Assembly (NCBI GenBank): GCA_003194525.1
Contig: NBIV01000069.1
Location: 124,001 to 188,000, forward strand
Reading direction: 5' to 3'
From: Gracilariopsis chorda
Lineage: Eukaryota > Rhodophyta > Florideophyceae > Gracilariales > Gracilariaceae
DNA: 64,000 nucleotides
Below, piece after piece: positions 1 through 11,712 of this stretch (position 1 is its first letter; every line of letters begins with the position of its first letter). Both the position numbers and the translations under genes were made by a program. The notes beneath the pieces were generated by a model. That model worked only from the letters and a program-made list of their open reading frames with translations, made no database searches and had not been told where the DNA came from.

Positions 1-1664
1 ACGCATGGCTTCTGGCTTCTGATATAACTACCTTCCGATGTTTTTAGCGTGTATCGTGCATAGTTACCGAGCGAGAAAAAGCCACGATCATAGTTGAGAA
101 ACTACATCTGACAAATAGTTTCAGCGATGCGCAAGAAGCTTATTAGATGCTCCAGGTAACAAAGGGAGCGGTTTGGTTCTTTCAACCACGTTGAAAAGAC
201 TTCAATCGTTTCTACGCACTTGGTCCATGACGGAGATGCCCCTTTCCACTATGAATGGCACTGTATGAACGCTCAACTAATTCAGACTACGCTTGTACGT
301 ATGAGACGTTATCCCTTAGCCCTTTACCTTCTTGCTCGCGGGGGCCCTGGAAAGCGCGTGATGTCACACAACTAATGGTGTCGATTGGTGGATTCTTGGT
401 AACGAACGGAATCCCATCTGCTTACATCGCACTGTGATAGGACGAACGAAGTCTACGGAGATTGTGTATTGGGTGCTTAAGACAAGGATGTCAAATAGGG
501 TCTCGAGACTTCTCGAGAGCAAACTGTTGGTGATCCTCTATTGCACACTGAAGATAGCCTCACCATAGCGGTAGCGAGTATCCTGACATCCTTCGGATAT
601 CCGTACGGAACATCCTTCGAAAGAACTATTCTCTGATTCTCACGATCGTCTCTATATTCACACGGATATCTTAATCCTTAAGACTCCCTCTCTCTTCCCG
701 CCGCCATAGAATCGTCAGCACCAAAACCTAGCGCCCCCATTCTTCGCGGTAATGCCTGCAGAGGCACTGCATCCCGGCCACATAGCGGCGGATGCTGAAC
801 ATTTCTATGCAACCGTAGCCACGCAGTTTTGAACGGCACTTTTAGACTTCAACATCAAAGTACACAACATAAAAAACCCACAGATGGATACTACCGATGC
901 AAAAGCTCCACTAGTTGAGTTGGTTGATAAGCTTACATTCCACCTCGGACTATTGTCTAGAATCACAGATCTCGGACATTGGAGCTCTCGTCTCTCTTAT
1001 TCCGACAAAGCCCGCCCAAAGAACGGGGTTGCAGAATCGCCTTCAGCGCCGTCCGAGCCAACTGACCCCGTTCCTTCTACTGAAATGAATAGCGTCTGTG
1101 GAAATCGTACAGCGTTACACCCCCCGTAAGCAAGCAACAAAACCGTCAAAGCTCCCGACCAGGTAGACCTGATGGAAAGTCCACGTTTAGGAAATCGAAT
1201 TCGAAGGCTCTTCTCATCTTTCGACGGGCTCGTGCATCACGGAGTATGAATTATGACGAACTGAGAGAGTCGTGGGCCGTACGTTCTGTGAATAATTAGG
1301 TTCGTGGCGTTCATCGCTCTGATCTAGCGTGGCGTTGGTGATGGTGAGGCCCTACGCGCTCGGATCATGGACAATTTGTAAGGCAGAGCAATTGGAACTA
1401 ATAATTGAGGTGTGACTCTCTCTCTCTCCCAGTAAGTTGCGTACAGATGCATAAGCGTCCACAACCGCGGCGGTTCATCTTCGTTTTTAGAGGAACGGCG
1501 TGCAGCTACCAGCCTTGAGCACTTCGCAGCCCTTCTTGCTGAAGTCGCCAAGAAAACGCCACAGAAGGTCGGGGAAGGCCAAAACGTTACCAACAGCAAC
1601 GTTGTACCTACCTTTGGCGCCTTTATAAAATTTTCAGTGCCGCGGACCATTTCGAAAGTGCACC
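1..1664. other. No convincing gene; left flank
   Basis: I find no recognisable protein family or RNA gene here. An 81-codon frame at 884-1129 (+) is followed by a donor-like GTAAGC at 1126, and an acceptor-like TTTTTAG ends at 1490 before an open plus-strand stretch. The phases do not match, so I do not call a spliced gene. The region probably holds the upstream sequences of the BTB gene. Confidence 0.5.
1624..1630 (+). promoter_or_regulatory. TATA-like box upstream of the BTB/BACK gene
   Basis: TATAAAA lies 35 bases before the ATG at 1665. With the usual TATA-to-start distance of about 30 bases, the 5' UTR would be very short, which fits a compact genome. The assignment rests on sequence match and position only. 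Confidence 0.35.
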
Positions 1665-4229
1665 ATGCAAATGCGCGCGCGTATCTTCAGGGCTGCCACC
1701 AGACGAGTGCAGAACTCTGATCTGCAGCACTCAATCCCTCCCATCCACACGGATCAAAGAGACAATCGAGACCTCCATCTCTCACCCAGTTCTCTTCCCT
1801 CCTTCCCGCAACCCGTCCAGCTCGCACAGCCGACAGCCACTGACCCCACTCACTCCCAGCAACCCGCTTACTTAACACCTCAAGATCGGCCTTCCTCCAT
1901 GACGCGCCCACATACCCCCAAGAAAACCAAGTCCGGCAATCTTACCAAATCAAAGCCCGAACGTACGCCCAAGTTACCCACTCCCAACTCGACCTCTAAC
2001 AAAACCCCTGGCTCTTCAAAGCCAAAGTCTAAAAGGAAAAAGTCCCCAAAGAAGAAGACTTCCGCGGGCGAAGTCACCAAGTCAAGACCTCAAACCCCGT
2101 CCGCGAAGGCCTCTACCAGCAGGAAGGCCTCAGCGCACCCCGATAAGAAATCCACCAAGAAGTCTGAGCAAATCCCTACCTCATCCACCAAATACAAGAC
2201 TTCTAAATCCTCGACCTCGTCCATGCCCAAATCCGCTTCCTCACCCCCCGCTCAAGCCTCTAAGAGAAAGCGTTCTGACCGACAGAGTATTGACCCAGTG
2301 AAATCTGAGCTTGAAATCTACAAACAACGCCAAACATTTTTTGTTTCCGACCCTTCCCGCGTTACCAGTTTGTTGTGCGATGCTTTACTAAATAGTCGTG
2401 TTGGCGTGTGTGATGCTCATTTACATACGACGGATAATTCGATTGTACCGGTTTCTCGCTCCGTGCTCACCGTTCTGAATTCATATCTGGCATCCTACAC
2501 CTGTGCTGTCCCCTCAAAGCCAAAGGAAGAACATCCGCCAAATTTTCAATGCTTACCCTTGTCTTCCCAACATCTTCGTCATGTTTTAGAGTTCATATAC
2601 ACCAACGATTGTTCCTTTCTTCGAAAATTACGGTCAAAGCACTTGTGGCGGAAAGAGAGTGAGCTCCCATCTGCTGACACTATCTCTAATGTTATCCTAC
2701 TGGCACACGCCGCTCACATTTGTCACACACCCGATCTTTCTGCATGGAGCGAAGGCACAGCTCGTGAATTAGTCCGAAGGAACCCCCCCCTAGTGTGTGC
2801 AGCACTTCGAACCGTGCTGAAAAACACCACAGCCAATTCAGAACAACTCATCTCATCTTGGCTCGCGCGCATATTCGAGCAACCAGCGGCCTTCCTCGGA
2901 CGCATGCGAACAGGTAACGTTCCTATTGAACACCAACAGAACTCAGCAGCTCCAGGAGGACTATCCGTACTGGATCTTGACGCAAATTCGTTCGCTAAGA
3001 TACTGGCACCAGACCATCACCATCACGAGTACTACTTTCGTGCAATTTACTGCTGGGCGACACGGGGGTACACAGATCATAGCAGGGCGGGTCCACGATG
3101 GAGAAATGCCAAACGGCTTGCGCAGCGAATTGATTTCACTAAGGTATCATCAAAGTTTTTGTTGGGCTTTGTAGATTCTTCTGGTCTGGTCGATGAGCAG
3201 ACTATGGCATCGATTTACCGAATGCAGCTTGCGTCAAAGTCTAACTTGCCAAAGAGCTATGGTTTGAGTGGAAGCAGTAACACTCAACTTGGCAAGAGAA
3301 GTCGAGAATTCCGTTCTTCGGGCGTACAACCGCCGCCAAAGAAACGGGCCACTTCCCGGGACCCTTCTGAAGCACCACATTTACAACACATTCCGAACGC
3401 CACACCATCCTCAATTGCGTCACAATTTCAGACTACATCACAATTTCAGACTGTACCAGGGCAGCAACAGAGCATGCCACAACAGCAATACCCTTCTACT
3501 TCTGATGCGGTACAACCGCCCTCGTTCACGCAGCATATCTATCCCCCAGTTGCAGCGGCAGAGAACACTGTCTCAGGAGTGCAGAGCGGTCAAGGAGCTG
3601 CTGTTCACCCTCCACAGAGCCTCATTCCACACGACCCTGTCGTCTATACCTTCCCGAGTAATAGTGTGAGTTATCAATACCCGGGCTCGGGCTTGGGTGC
3701 CGTGACCAACGATCAAACTACACTGAAGGAATCAACAACTCCTCAACACGGCCATCAGAATCAACCTCAAGGAGTCATTCCAGCAGTCCACGTATCGATG
3801 CCTCAAACGTCTGCACCAATAGGTCTGAACCCTATGTTTTCAAACGCACCTAGCCACGATATCGGTGGCACACAGATGGACCATGATAGACCTGGTCAGC
3901 CACAGAATACATCAACTCAAAACGCGTCTTCGTCTGCGAACGTTCCAGCCCATACAAACAAGGATTTCGGCACTTCTTTGTGCTCTGCAGTTTACTCGAA
4001 GGCGACCGGGCTCGTAGAGGCAAAGAAGTCTGAGCCATCCGAAACCAGTGACCATTTTGAGGCATACCAAAACGAACAAGGAGTTGTGCTATCACATGAC
4101 CAGAGCAAGTCCGCGGCAAGATGCACCCCATTCCAAATAACTACTCGACAGGCAGCTCGAAGAATTGAAGCCGAGAACAAAGCAGTTAAGCAAGAGATCA
4201 AAGAGGAAGAAGTCGTCATCCTCACTTAA
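1665..4229 (+). CDS. BTB/POZ-BACK domain protein with long disordered tails
   Basis: 854 codons without an intron. Residues 80-205 are a Lys/Ser/Pro-rich basic tract with KSKRKK and SKRKRS stretches that look like nuclear targeting signals. Residues about 240-375 read as a diverged BTB/POZ domain: VPVSRSVLTVLNSYLAS, then LPLSSQHLRHVLEFIYTND, then LLAHAAHICHTPDL. Residues about 435-515 (YYFRAIYCWATRG, then DFTKVSSKFLLGFVDSSGLV) resemble BACK. The rest is Gln/Pro/Ser-rich with a tandem SQFQT repeat near residue 588. The C terminus carries two SUMO-type consensus sites, VKQE and IKEE. BTB-BACK proteins commonly act as protein-interaction or Cullin-3 adaptor modules; the basic and Gln-rich tails suggest a nuclear role here, which is inference. 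An alternative start is the Met at 1899, which would remove 78 poorly structured residues. Family assignment by eye is moderate, function unknown. Confidence 0.7.
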   Translation: MQMRARIFRAATRRVQNSDLQHSIPPIHTDQRDNRDLHLSPSSLPSFPQPVQLAQPTATDPTHSQQPAYLTPQDRPSSMTRPHTPKKTKSGNLTKSKPERTPKLPTPNSTSNKTPGSSKPKSKRKKSPKKKTSAGEVTKSRPQTPSAKASTSRKASAHPDKKSTKKSEQIPTSSTKYKTSKSSTSSMPKSASSPPAQASKRKRSDRQSIDPVKSELEIYKQRQTFFVSDPSRVTSLLCDALLNSRVGVCDAHLHTTDNSIVPVSRSVLTVLNSYLASYTCAVPSKPKEEHPPNFQCLPLSSQHLRHVLEFIYTNDCSFLRKLRSKHLWRKESELPSADTISNVILLAHAAHICHTPDLSAWSEGTARELVRRNPPLVCAALRTVLKNTTANSEQLISSWLARIFEQPAAFLGRMRTGNVPIEHQQNSAAPGGLSVLDLDANSFAKILAPDHHHHEYYFRAIYCWATRGYTDHSRAGPRWRNAKRLAQRIDFTKVSSKFLLGFVDSSGLVDEQTMASIYRMQLASKSNLPKSYGLSGSSNTQLGKRSREFRSSGVQPPPKKRATSRDPSEAPHLQHIPNATPSSIASQFQTTSQFQTVPGQQQSMPQQQYPSTSDAVQPPSFTQHIYPPVAAAENTVSGVQSGQGAAVHPPQSLIPHDPVVYTFPSNSVSYQYPGSGLGAVTNDQTTLKESTTPQHGHQNQPQGVIPAVHVSMPQTSAPIGLNPMFSNAPSHDIGGTQMDHDRPGQPQNTSTQNASSSANVPAHTNKDFGTSLCSAVYSKATGLVEAKKSEPSETSDHFEAYQNEQGVVLSHDQSKSAARCTPFQITTRQAARRIEAENKAVKQEIKEEEVVILT

Positions 4230-6392
4230 CAGACCAATAGCTCTGCATGTGCACTTCTTATCTTTGACATTTCATAGCGTATTCGAAACATGGCTTTAGC
4301 TCTTTGGACTCGGATCGCCTGGGGGCTCACAACATATGGTCGTCTCCGCGGGAGCAGGATACATATCCTGTTTACCTCCAAAGTGTGAAGACAAAAGTGT
4401 TTTATGATGTCGCGCCTGCACACCCGACTTCAATCATATGTTTCTGGTGGTTACGTTCGATATCTGTAATCATAAAATCAATCCTACACTTCGGTAACTC
4501 CATGTTTGCGTTACATTAACGCACGTTTCGCAAACCCAAAGTTTGTTGAGAAGTCGGGTTCACTAGGCCATCTCGCTCAACTAGGTCCAATCAACTCGAG
4601 CATGCTTTCATCTCCAGTGCGTGGCCGGCTTTGGGATGCAGAGGACAAGTACATCAGACGGCAGTACTCCGGTACAATTCCAACTCTTCCGAGTAAGGGA
4701 AGATACCTTCAGCAATCTTGTCCCAGGATGTCCGATGCAAGTCAACAGTAATTGGTACGATCATTGGCAATGCTTCTCTCTCACTCTTATGTGAACTGTG
4801 TTGCGCTAAAGCCTCTACGGGATCATGCTCTGGTGTGATGCTACTTGTGACCTGCGTCGTGCCTCTCCGGACTCATTGTCCTGGTTTGGTCCATAGCTGC
4901 ACACTATTGTTGAGTGCTTGTCCAAAGCTGCACACTATGCAGTAAGGGTGTTTGTCCAAATCCTACATACCAGAGCCAGTTATATGGTCGCAAGTGTACC
5001 ATGTGTTGTCAGCACAGTTGGAATGAAACTGAGTTGAGCATGGGTGGCAATGCTCTAAGAGTGTTTGTCCAAAACCGAAACGGCAACGGATAGGGATAAG
5101 GGTTAAGAGGGTTAGCACTACCCTTGGTATGATACATCCAAACGGGTTTTCACACAAATAGATCACATTCGCGGCATTCACTTGGCTGCTGTGTTACGGG
5201 TACAGCAGGTGAGTTAGCCTTCTATCCTTCATAGTCTACCACTAGTAACCTTTTTAACCCTTTCCAAAGATATAATTAGGGCACGAAAGACACCTAGATA
5301 TCTCAACACGTAGCCTCATCAGAGAGAGCGCGATGATTCATCAAACTGAAACATGATTTATATCCGGCCGTCGGCAACACAGAATCAAGAAACAGCGTTC
5401 CGTGCACTGCTTGCCACACCAATAACGCTCATGAAACAAGGACACAAGAGCAGTCGGCGTAACTATAGTCCAAACGAGAAATAAGAAGTTGCGCTTCCAC
5501 AAGGTACGTGTCCGGAGTGCGATTCGTTGGCTGTAAAGGCTATTCTGGAGTTGGTTACATATACACATGGAACCGGTTCACCTACGCTAATAATATATTT
5601 TTTGTGAGATTAAATCTCCGTCATCGAGCGACATCTCTCCAATTACCGACTACCGTTGGTACGGTACCACCGTACCCTTGGATCTTGCGAGGCGACTCGG
5701 TGGTAATTACCCCCGTGTCTTAGCAATTTGCTCACCCACCAAGGTGGTCTGCTGTAAGAGTTAGAATTTCTATAGGCAAAGAAAGGAAATACGGAGTTCT
5801 AACGAGAGTTGAGAAGGGAGCAGTATCTGGAGAATCATTATCCGTCTGACGTTAGACATGTACAGTGGCTTCTGTTCACGAGCTTTCACACTGTTCAAAT
5901 GCAAAAGGTAAGACGTTATGGTGATAACATTTACCCCCGCAACTCTTTCTTCCATAGCTTTGCCAGGCCCTTCTTCATTAGATGACGTGGTAGAACTAAC
6001 TTATAAGAAGAAATTATCACTCCTTAACACAACTTTGTTTACGAAAGTTCTAACTCTGAATTAAATTCCCTCCTCCAGGAGCTAGAGAAAATGATCTCAC
6101 TGAAGAAAAGTGGGGATCCCAGAAATCTGGAACGTCCCGATGTCCTCAAAGACTGCTTAGATCTTGTACTGTTATGCATCATTTCCTCGAGAAAAGCTGC
6201 ATAGACTAGTGAGTGTATGAACACGAGCCAGGCCGGATCTCTATTTGTAAGAGTAAAACAGCTGATACAAGTCCCCAAACATAAGGCTTCTCAAGAGCTG
6301 TAAACAGTTGAAAAAGGAGCCTTCGCTTGGCAGCTTGCGGATGTTCTCAATGTGGCCGTGAGCCGCAGTGGCCTCCCTCTTGCCTGCTTGTG
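4230..6392. other. Intergenic, no gene recognised
   Basis: Only short random frames. A 14-base direct repeat (AGCTGCACACTAT with flanks) occurs at about 4893 and 4924, and GTTTGTCCAAA recurs near 4950 and 5061. Nothing else stands out. Confidence 0.5.
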
Positions 6393-7274
6393 ATGGCGTA
6401 CGTTTACAATCCCTCATTCGACCTATCTATTCCATTCCCCATGCTTCCCAGCCGTACGACTCAAATACTCCACCCACGCCGAGCACACGTAGGTAATCCG
6501 TTTGCATCTAAACTGGGTGGTGATATTGCGTGGCCAGAAGACGAACCCTGGCCGATATGCGAAGGTGAAGATCACCAACTTCCACTTATTCCTTTACTGC
6601 AGCTGCGTGAAGACGATTTTCCGGACTTATGGCTTCCACCCGGGAAACAGCTGCTTCAAGTTTTGTGGTGCCCGTATAGCGAATCTCACAGCACACCTCA
6701 CTACGAATCTGGAGAAGAGCACTATAGCCCAGTTCCGAAGCTATATTGGCGCTCGTACTCGGAGCTTAGTGAATGTCTCATTCCCAATATGGAATGCTTC
6801 CGACCGGATCATTTTGCGGTGCCATTCCCATGCGCCTTCAACATTCAAACCGTGAAGGAATTTCCAGAAGTGCATCGTTTTGATCGACAGCTGTCGATGG
6901 ATGTGAACAACTGGATCAAGCAATATGCCAGAACTGACCTACAAATAATTGGAGCAGTCAGTAAAGACTTTAGTCCTTACGAGCATTCATTCGCAGTATG
7001 CCCATTGTCCAAGGTTGGAGGATACTGCTGTTGGTTGGTAGAACCACTTAAGATGATATGCGGCTCTTGTAATAAGGATATGCGGTTTCTGCTTAGCATT
7101 GCAAGCGTAGAAGGTTTCGGTATGTTGGAATCACGTTGGAAACCGCTAGATGACGTATCAAACACAAACTGCGTAGGAAGTCACGAGTTATGCATTGGAG
7201 ACCGTGTGTCTCTTCACATATTCGTTTGTACATCTTGCGAGCAGGTTCCGTATAGGTGGTGTATAGAACAATGA
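6393..7274 (+). CDS. DUF1963 / YwqG-family protein
   Basis: 293 codons from the ATG at 6393. The frame is open a further 22 codons upstream but only from a TTG, so the ATG is preferred. The family signature is clear: SKLGGDIAWPEDEPWP (39-54) corresponds to the usual 'GG-P-WP' entry, LPLIPLLQLRED (63-74) to the Q-[IL]-N-L strand, and LPPGKQLLQVLWCP (81-94) to the 'P-G-x-L-Q-F' strand. VGG (208-210), the tryptophan-bearing stretch GYCCWLVEP and CGSCNKDM (223-230) complete it. A second CTSC pair lies near the C terminus. The length fits the family. The biochemical role of DUF1963 proteins is not known to me; the paired cysteines suggest metal or structural binding. The gene stands alone, with no close neighbour on either side. 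Confidence 0.72.
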   Translation: MAYVYNPSFDLSIPFPMLPSRTTQILHPRRAHVGNPFASKLGGDIAWPEDEPWPICEGEDHQLPLIPLLQLREDDFPDLWLPPGKQLLQVLWCPYSESHSTPHYESGEEHYSPVPKLYWRSYSELSECLIPNMECFRPDHFAVPFPCAFNIQTVKEFPEVHRFDRQLSMDVNNWIKQYARTDLQIIGAVSKDFSPYEHSFAVCPLSKVGGYCCWLVEPLKMICGSCNKDMRFLLSIASVEGFGMLESRWKPLDDVSNTNCVGSHELCIGDRVSLHIFVCTSCEQVPYRWCIEQ

Positions 7275-10200
7275 GTTGCTTAGATCGCCAGAGCCAAGTG
7301 GTTTTTGGGTACGATGTAACAATATCTCTCAGCCCGCCGTGGTGTACCAAACTTCCGTCAAGGGAAAGCTAAATTGAACAGCGAATGAGTCTGCTTCCAG
7401 GAACTGAGCCTTCGGATCAGAGAGGTCTTCTTTGTAAAACAACCTAGACGTTAGACAGTGGCCGCGGAAATTCCTTGGTTTCCTGCGGAGAGATAGGAAG
7501 GTTAAATATATTTAACCAGACATGTTTTACCCTTATGTTGTAGTTAGACATCAAGGGCTCACAGTAAAGAAGAAGAGCCTAGGCGTCGTAATGAGGTGCG
7601 TAGCGTGCACTGTGGCCACCAACAATGACAAATCAGTATCGTTTTGTATTTGCTCCTCTCACAGGTCCCGTTGGTAACTCAACCGTTTGCTCGCGAGATA
7701 GTCCGCCAGTGGCCACAAAAGTTGTTAGCTTTCTTGAGGAGAGAGAAGTTTTTCAAATGAGAAACCAGTATCAGCGTGCCGTAATCAGGCATGCTGAACC
7801 CACAATAAGAAGAAGAAGAAGAACCGTTTGCTCAGGGGCTCAGACCTAGTTTATGGATTACACCACATCCCCATAATTGGTCTTTTACTTCTGTCTTGAG
7901 CGACCGTGAACGATCATAGAGGGTCCTGCACAAGGTTGCGATGCGTTGAGATATCCTGCTAAGTTTTTTTACGTCGGCTCTTTCAAAATAGAAAGTTAAC
8001 TTCATCTTCCACGTGGTTTGGGACACAGCACCATTTTCTGCATATTGAGCATGGAAGAAGCGTTTGGTCCGGTCGCCATCGCTAGAACCCATTTGCACTG
8101 GTCTGGACCCAACGAGTGAAGTGCCATCTGCTCAGCTTCCGGGTCCACATCTGTGTACCGCTCGTTGGGATAATGCTCATTCAGCACACCTGTGAGTACT
8201 ATCTTCGTAACCCTATAGTGTTAAAGGGTTCCCTCTACTCTCTTGGTGAAGTGGTAGCTAAAGCCGGAGTCAAGCAGTCGATTGCGGTAGGCTTCTGTAC
8301 GTGTACCGTTACCGGTACTGCTGATTTTCTATAAGAGGCGAGAACACTTTTAAATGTCAAATGATTGGACTCCAATCCCCGCCCACTACCAGGGTCAAAC
8401 ATTCCTCGTCTCAAGTATATCTACACATGTAGAGAAGCTAGCTCATCCGGAACATCTCCAAGTTGCATTACACTCTTGGATACCTTCAACACACACAGCA
8501 ACACTAGGGTACAGCACATTTCGGTTGATAACTGTCTTTTACACAGATCTCAGATACGAATAATCATTGAAGAATCTATAGAAAGAAGACTGAAGCAATG
8601 TTGGTCTTGAAACCGCGGCATAAGCACCTACACTGATTTTGGTTTCCATCCTAATCCTGAATTTATCTTTGTACGGTGACAACCAGTTGTTTTTGTCTCA
8701 TGCAGAAAGAGTGATAGAACACATTCAGTAATTCCACGTCGCGTAATCCGTAAATCTGTGTTAGGAGTTTTCTGTACCAATCTTCTCTTTTTCTCTACGT
8801 GGGCGCTTGTTTCCTGATTAACAATATTCGTGTCGTAATATTCTACGCTATTGTGAGGCCGTTCCTAAGTATTTATGAACTTCTTGGGAGTACTTTCAGA
8901 TACTCACTGTGCCAGATACTACTGAACTGACGGAGCGGAGGGTCACAGGATAATTTTGGACTAGTAGATTTCGTGAAGGGTAGTCACAATGGCTTCCTTT
9001 TCTTCACTCAGGTAGGGCGGCTTCTCACACAGGAGCCATGCAAGAACTGCACATTGGATTTTGCTTCTCTCTGCATGCCGTCTCACCTATCTTATTCCCT
9101 GTCCTAGCAGCCGTTGAGCAGTGGCTACCCACCCCTCTCCTGTGCGATAATCTGTTGCGCGGCTACCACCCAAGCTCTTGTTGACAAGGTCAGGAGAGCA
9201 TATCTCACATCCGATTCGGCACTGTGCATTAGTATCTTTTTATTAAAATTATGAATACGATTAATTTATTTTGATATGTTACACTCACCACTGTTTCCCA
9301 GAAGCCATCACAAGAGAGGCACGCCACGACAAGGGGTTGTATCTATTATACCCAAGGTTATCATTGGCTTCAGAATCACTGTCGACAGAAATTTCGCGAA
9401 AGAAGAGGAGTTCCATAAATCACATCCAGAAAATTAAGAGCAGAAACATGTGAAGTAATCTTAAAGTTGAAGCTGAGTCTATGCTTATTGAGAATAAAAC
9501 ATTACCGGACCTGCGATGTCATTAATCTCGTCAAGGCGAAAGGAGTGGAAGATGAAGATGTCCTGGCTCGCTCCAGAGCTTCGATGCAAAGTCAATTTTT
9601 GCTGGATTAGTACAACTGCAGGGGACCACGCAAGAAACGCCAGTAGAGGCTGCCATTTGAGCACATCCTTGACAAGAACTTATTTCCAGTGGTCTGCGTG
9701 TTGTGTTCATGATCAGGACCCTATTCATTCCTATTCTCAAAGCAGGGTTTACTTTTTCAGATATCCACATGAGTTTTCTAACTCAGCGTACCTGTAACGA
9801 GCATGGAGATATGAATCGTTCATTTATACGATCAGTGCGGTAAATGGAATAGACCCGCATAATCATACCTCGCCCCTCTTTTCCGATACAAATCACAAGA
9901 ATTAGTCCTCCCGACAGGCCCTGTACAGAGAGAACATATCTATAGCGGCAAAAACGGAACGGGGAAGAAACTTTCTTGTGTGTCTTCACAAAATTCCAAA
10001 CGTACTAACAGATGCAGATCGCCAGAATTCTGAATGGTTCTTCTTCTCCTGAAATCATCATGCTGATTCGGACATCTCGATAGAAATTCATACTCTAAGG
10101 GCTTTACTCTTTTCGAAAACACTAACAAATTCTTTCTAGGTAGGTAGAAAAACAAACTCGTGTCTCTTCGTCGTCTGTAATGTGGTTTGATGCAACGAAT

Positions 10201-10912
10201 TATGTGAAAACTAGGAAAGCTATTCTACAGATAGTTCTCCCTACTGAGGAAGGCCAAAAGTTCTGGCGGCCATCTTCTAATCGACTCTAACAATGATTGA
10301 TCCTTTCTTTCTCGCGCTGCGGGTAATTCATCTTGCCGAGAGACATTGGTCAGCGGGCATCGCTTTAAAACGTGGTCAAAAAACTCTTGTCACTTCGGCC
10401 TTCCCGTTAGATGAGAATAGAATTCAGGCGAGACGCGTGAAGGCGAGCTATATGGGGCCTAGAACTGTGACATTGAAAACAAATGGATCAAAGGTACAGT
10501 TCGAGACCTGGGTCTCAAAGCGAAGCTCACATTAATTTCTAATCGGCATTCTTTCTAGAGACTTTCTCTTTGTTTATAGGTTCATGTACAGAAAAATTCG
10601 GAACAAGAAAATAGCAGAAAATAGTTGAGAACTGAAATTCTTTATTCAGTTCTACGCGAGAAACGGGTTCTAGCTGAAGTAGTGATGCACCGTAGTGGAA
10701 CGTTACATAGCACAAATGAGCTAACCCTTTAACTCAAAAAGAACAACTTAAAAGAACAGTAACATGAACGCATGGGCAAAAGATGACCCGAATCTAGTCC
10801 TCTCTCAAGAGTTCATTGAGTTTCGAGGAGACTGCAAGGAAACCCAACGCCCTTTTTAACATTTTCAACTGTCTTACGAGAACTTCCAATTATGCCCTTT
10901 TTGTGACAATAA
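7275..10912. other. Long gene-poor stretch
   Basis: 3.6 kb in which every frame is short and none matches a family I know. A GAA/AAG microsatellite of about 18 bases lies at 7806-7824. Base composition is AT-richer than in the surrounding genes. It could hold decayed mobile DNA or small RNA genes that I cannot see. Confidence 0.5.
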
Positions 10913-11375
10913 CACTTCTTGTACTTCTATCATTATTGATGTAGAGCCTGAAGGTATATGATGAAATAATTCGAAGCAGAAGTACTGCAAGGAAACAATA
11001 CTCCCCTCGAACCCTGCTGGACGTAAATTTCACTTTCTGGGCTCATGTCACTTTCTGAATTGGAAAGCTTCTAACCTTTTCAGCCGCTAGCGCCTCCAAT
11101 GCTTCAATTCCTATGAAAACTATCTTAATTACGCTCTCAATCCGATGCAAGCATCTACAATACAACATGTTCATGGTGGTCCACTTCTTGTACTTCTAGA
11201 TGCAGGCCCTGGAGGAAAATGTGACAAACGCTTTGGAACATCTGTGCTACAATGAAAGAATACCCCTCGAATCCTGCTAGACATGAATTTCGATTCTTAG
11301 CCTAATGTCACGCTTCTGAATTGGAAAGCTTCCACCCTATTCGACTACTGCTAGAGCCCGAAGTGCTCCAATGCT
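10913..11375. repeat. Diverged direct duplication, two units of about 190 bp
   Basis: Unit 1 (about 10913-11103) and unit 2 (about 11182-11375) share, in the same order, CTTCTTGTACTTCTA, CCCCTCGAA-CCTGCT-GAC, TCATGTCAC-like and CTGAATTGGAAAGCTTC, and CTCCAATGCT. The repeat period is about 270 bases. The units differ by many substitutions and small indels, so the duplication is old. They end about 340 bases before the acidic orphan gene at 11713. Confidence 0.65.
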
Positions 11376-11712
11376 GACGCAGACCTTTATCAAATACGAT
11401 CTTGATGCGCCGCACCCATGTAAAATAGAAGAGATTCACAGTGCTCCGTGGAGCAGAAGCTAGCGTGTGGCGTTTATGCGGACATTTGAATTCATCGCAG
11501 ATCTTCTTGCTTCTCTTCAGACCCCTACAAAAGCAGTTACTAACCTCCCAAACACTTCTCCAACGCCTTTCCCAGGAGAGTTTCAGAATTCATGCAACCA
11601 AATCTCTTTCCTGAAGAAACGATACTGGAACGCTCCTCTCACACGCTCTCTACGGAAACTGTCGGAAACTGTCTGGCGTGCTCTACTGAATTGTTGCCAA
11701 GCTTAGATCTTC

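Noticed and set aside
884-1650. Possible two-exon gene using the donor at 1126 and an acceptor at 1490
   Set aside because: The reading phases do not match across the proposed intron and no family similarity supports either part.
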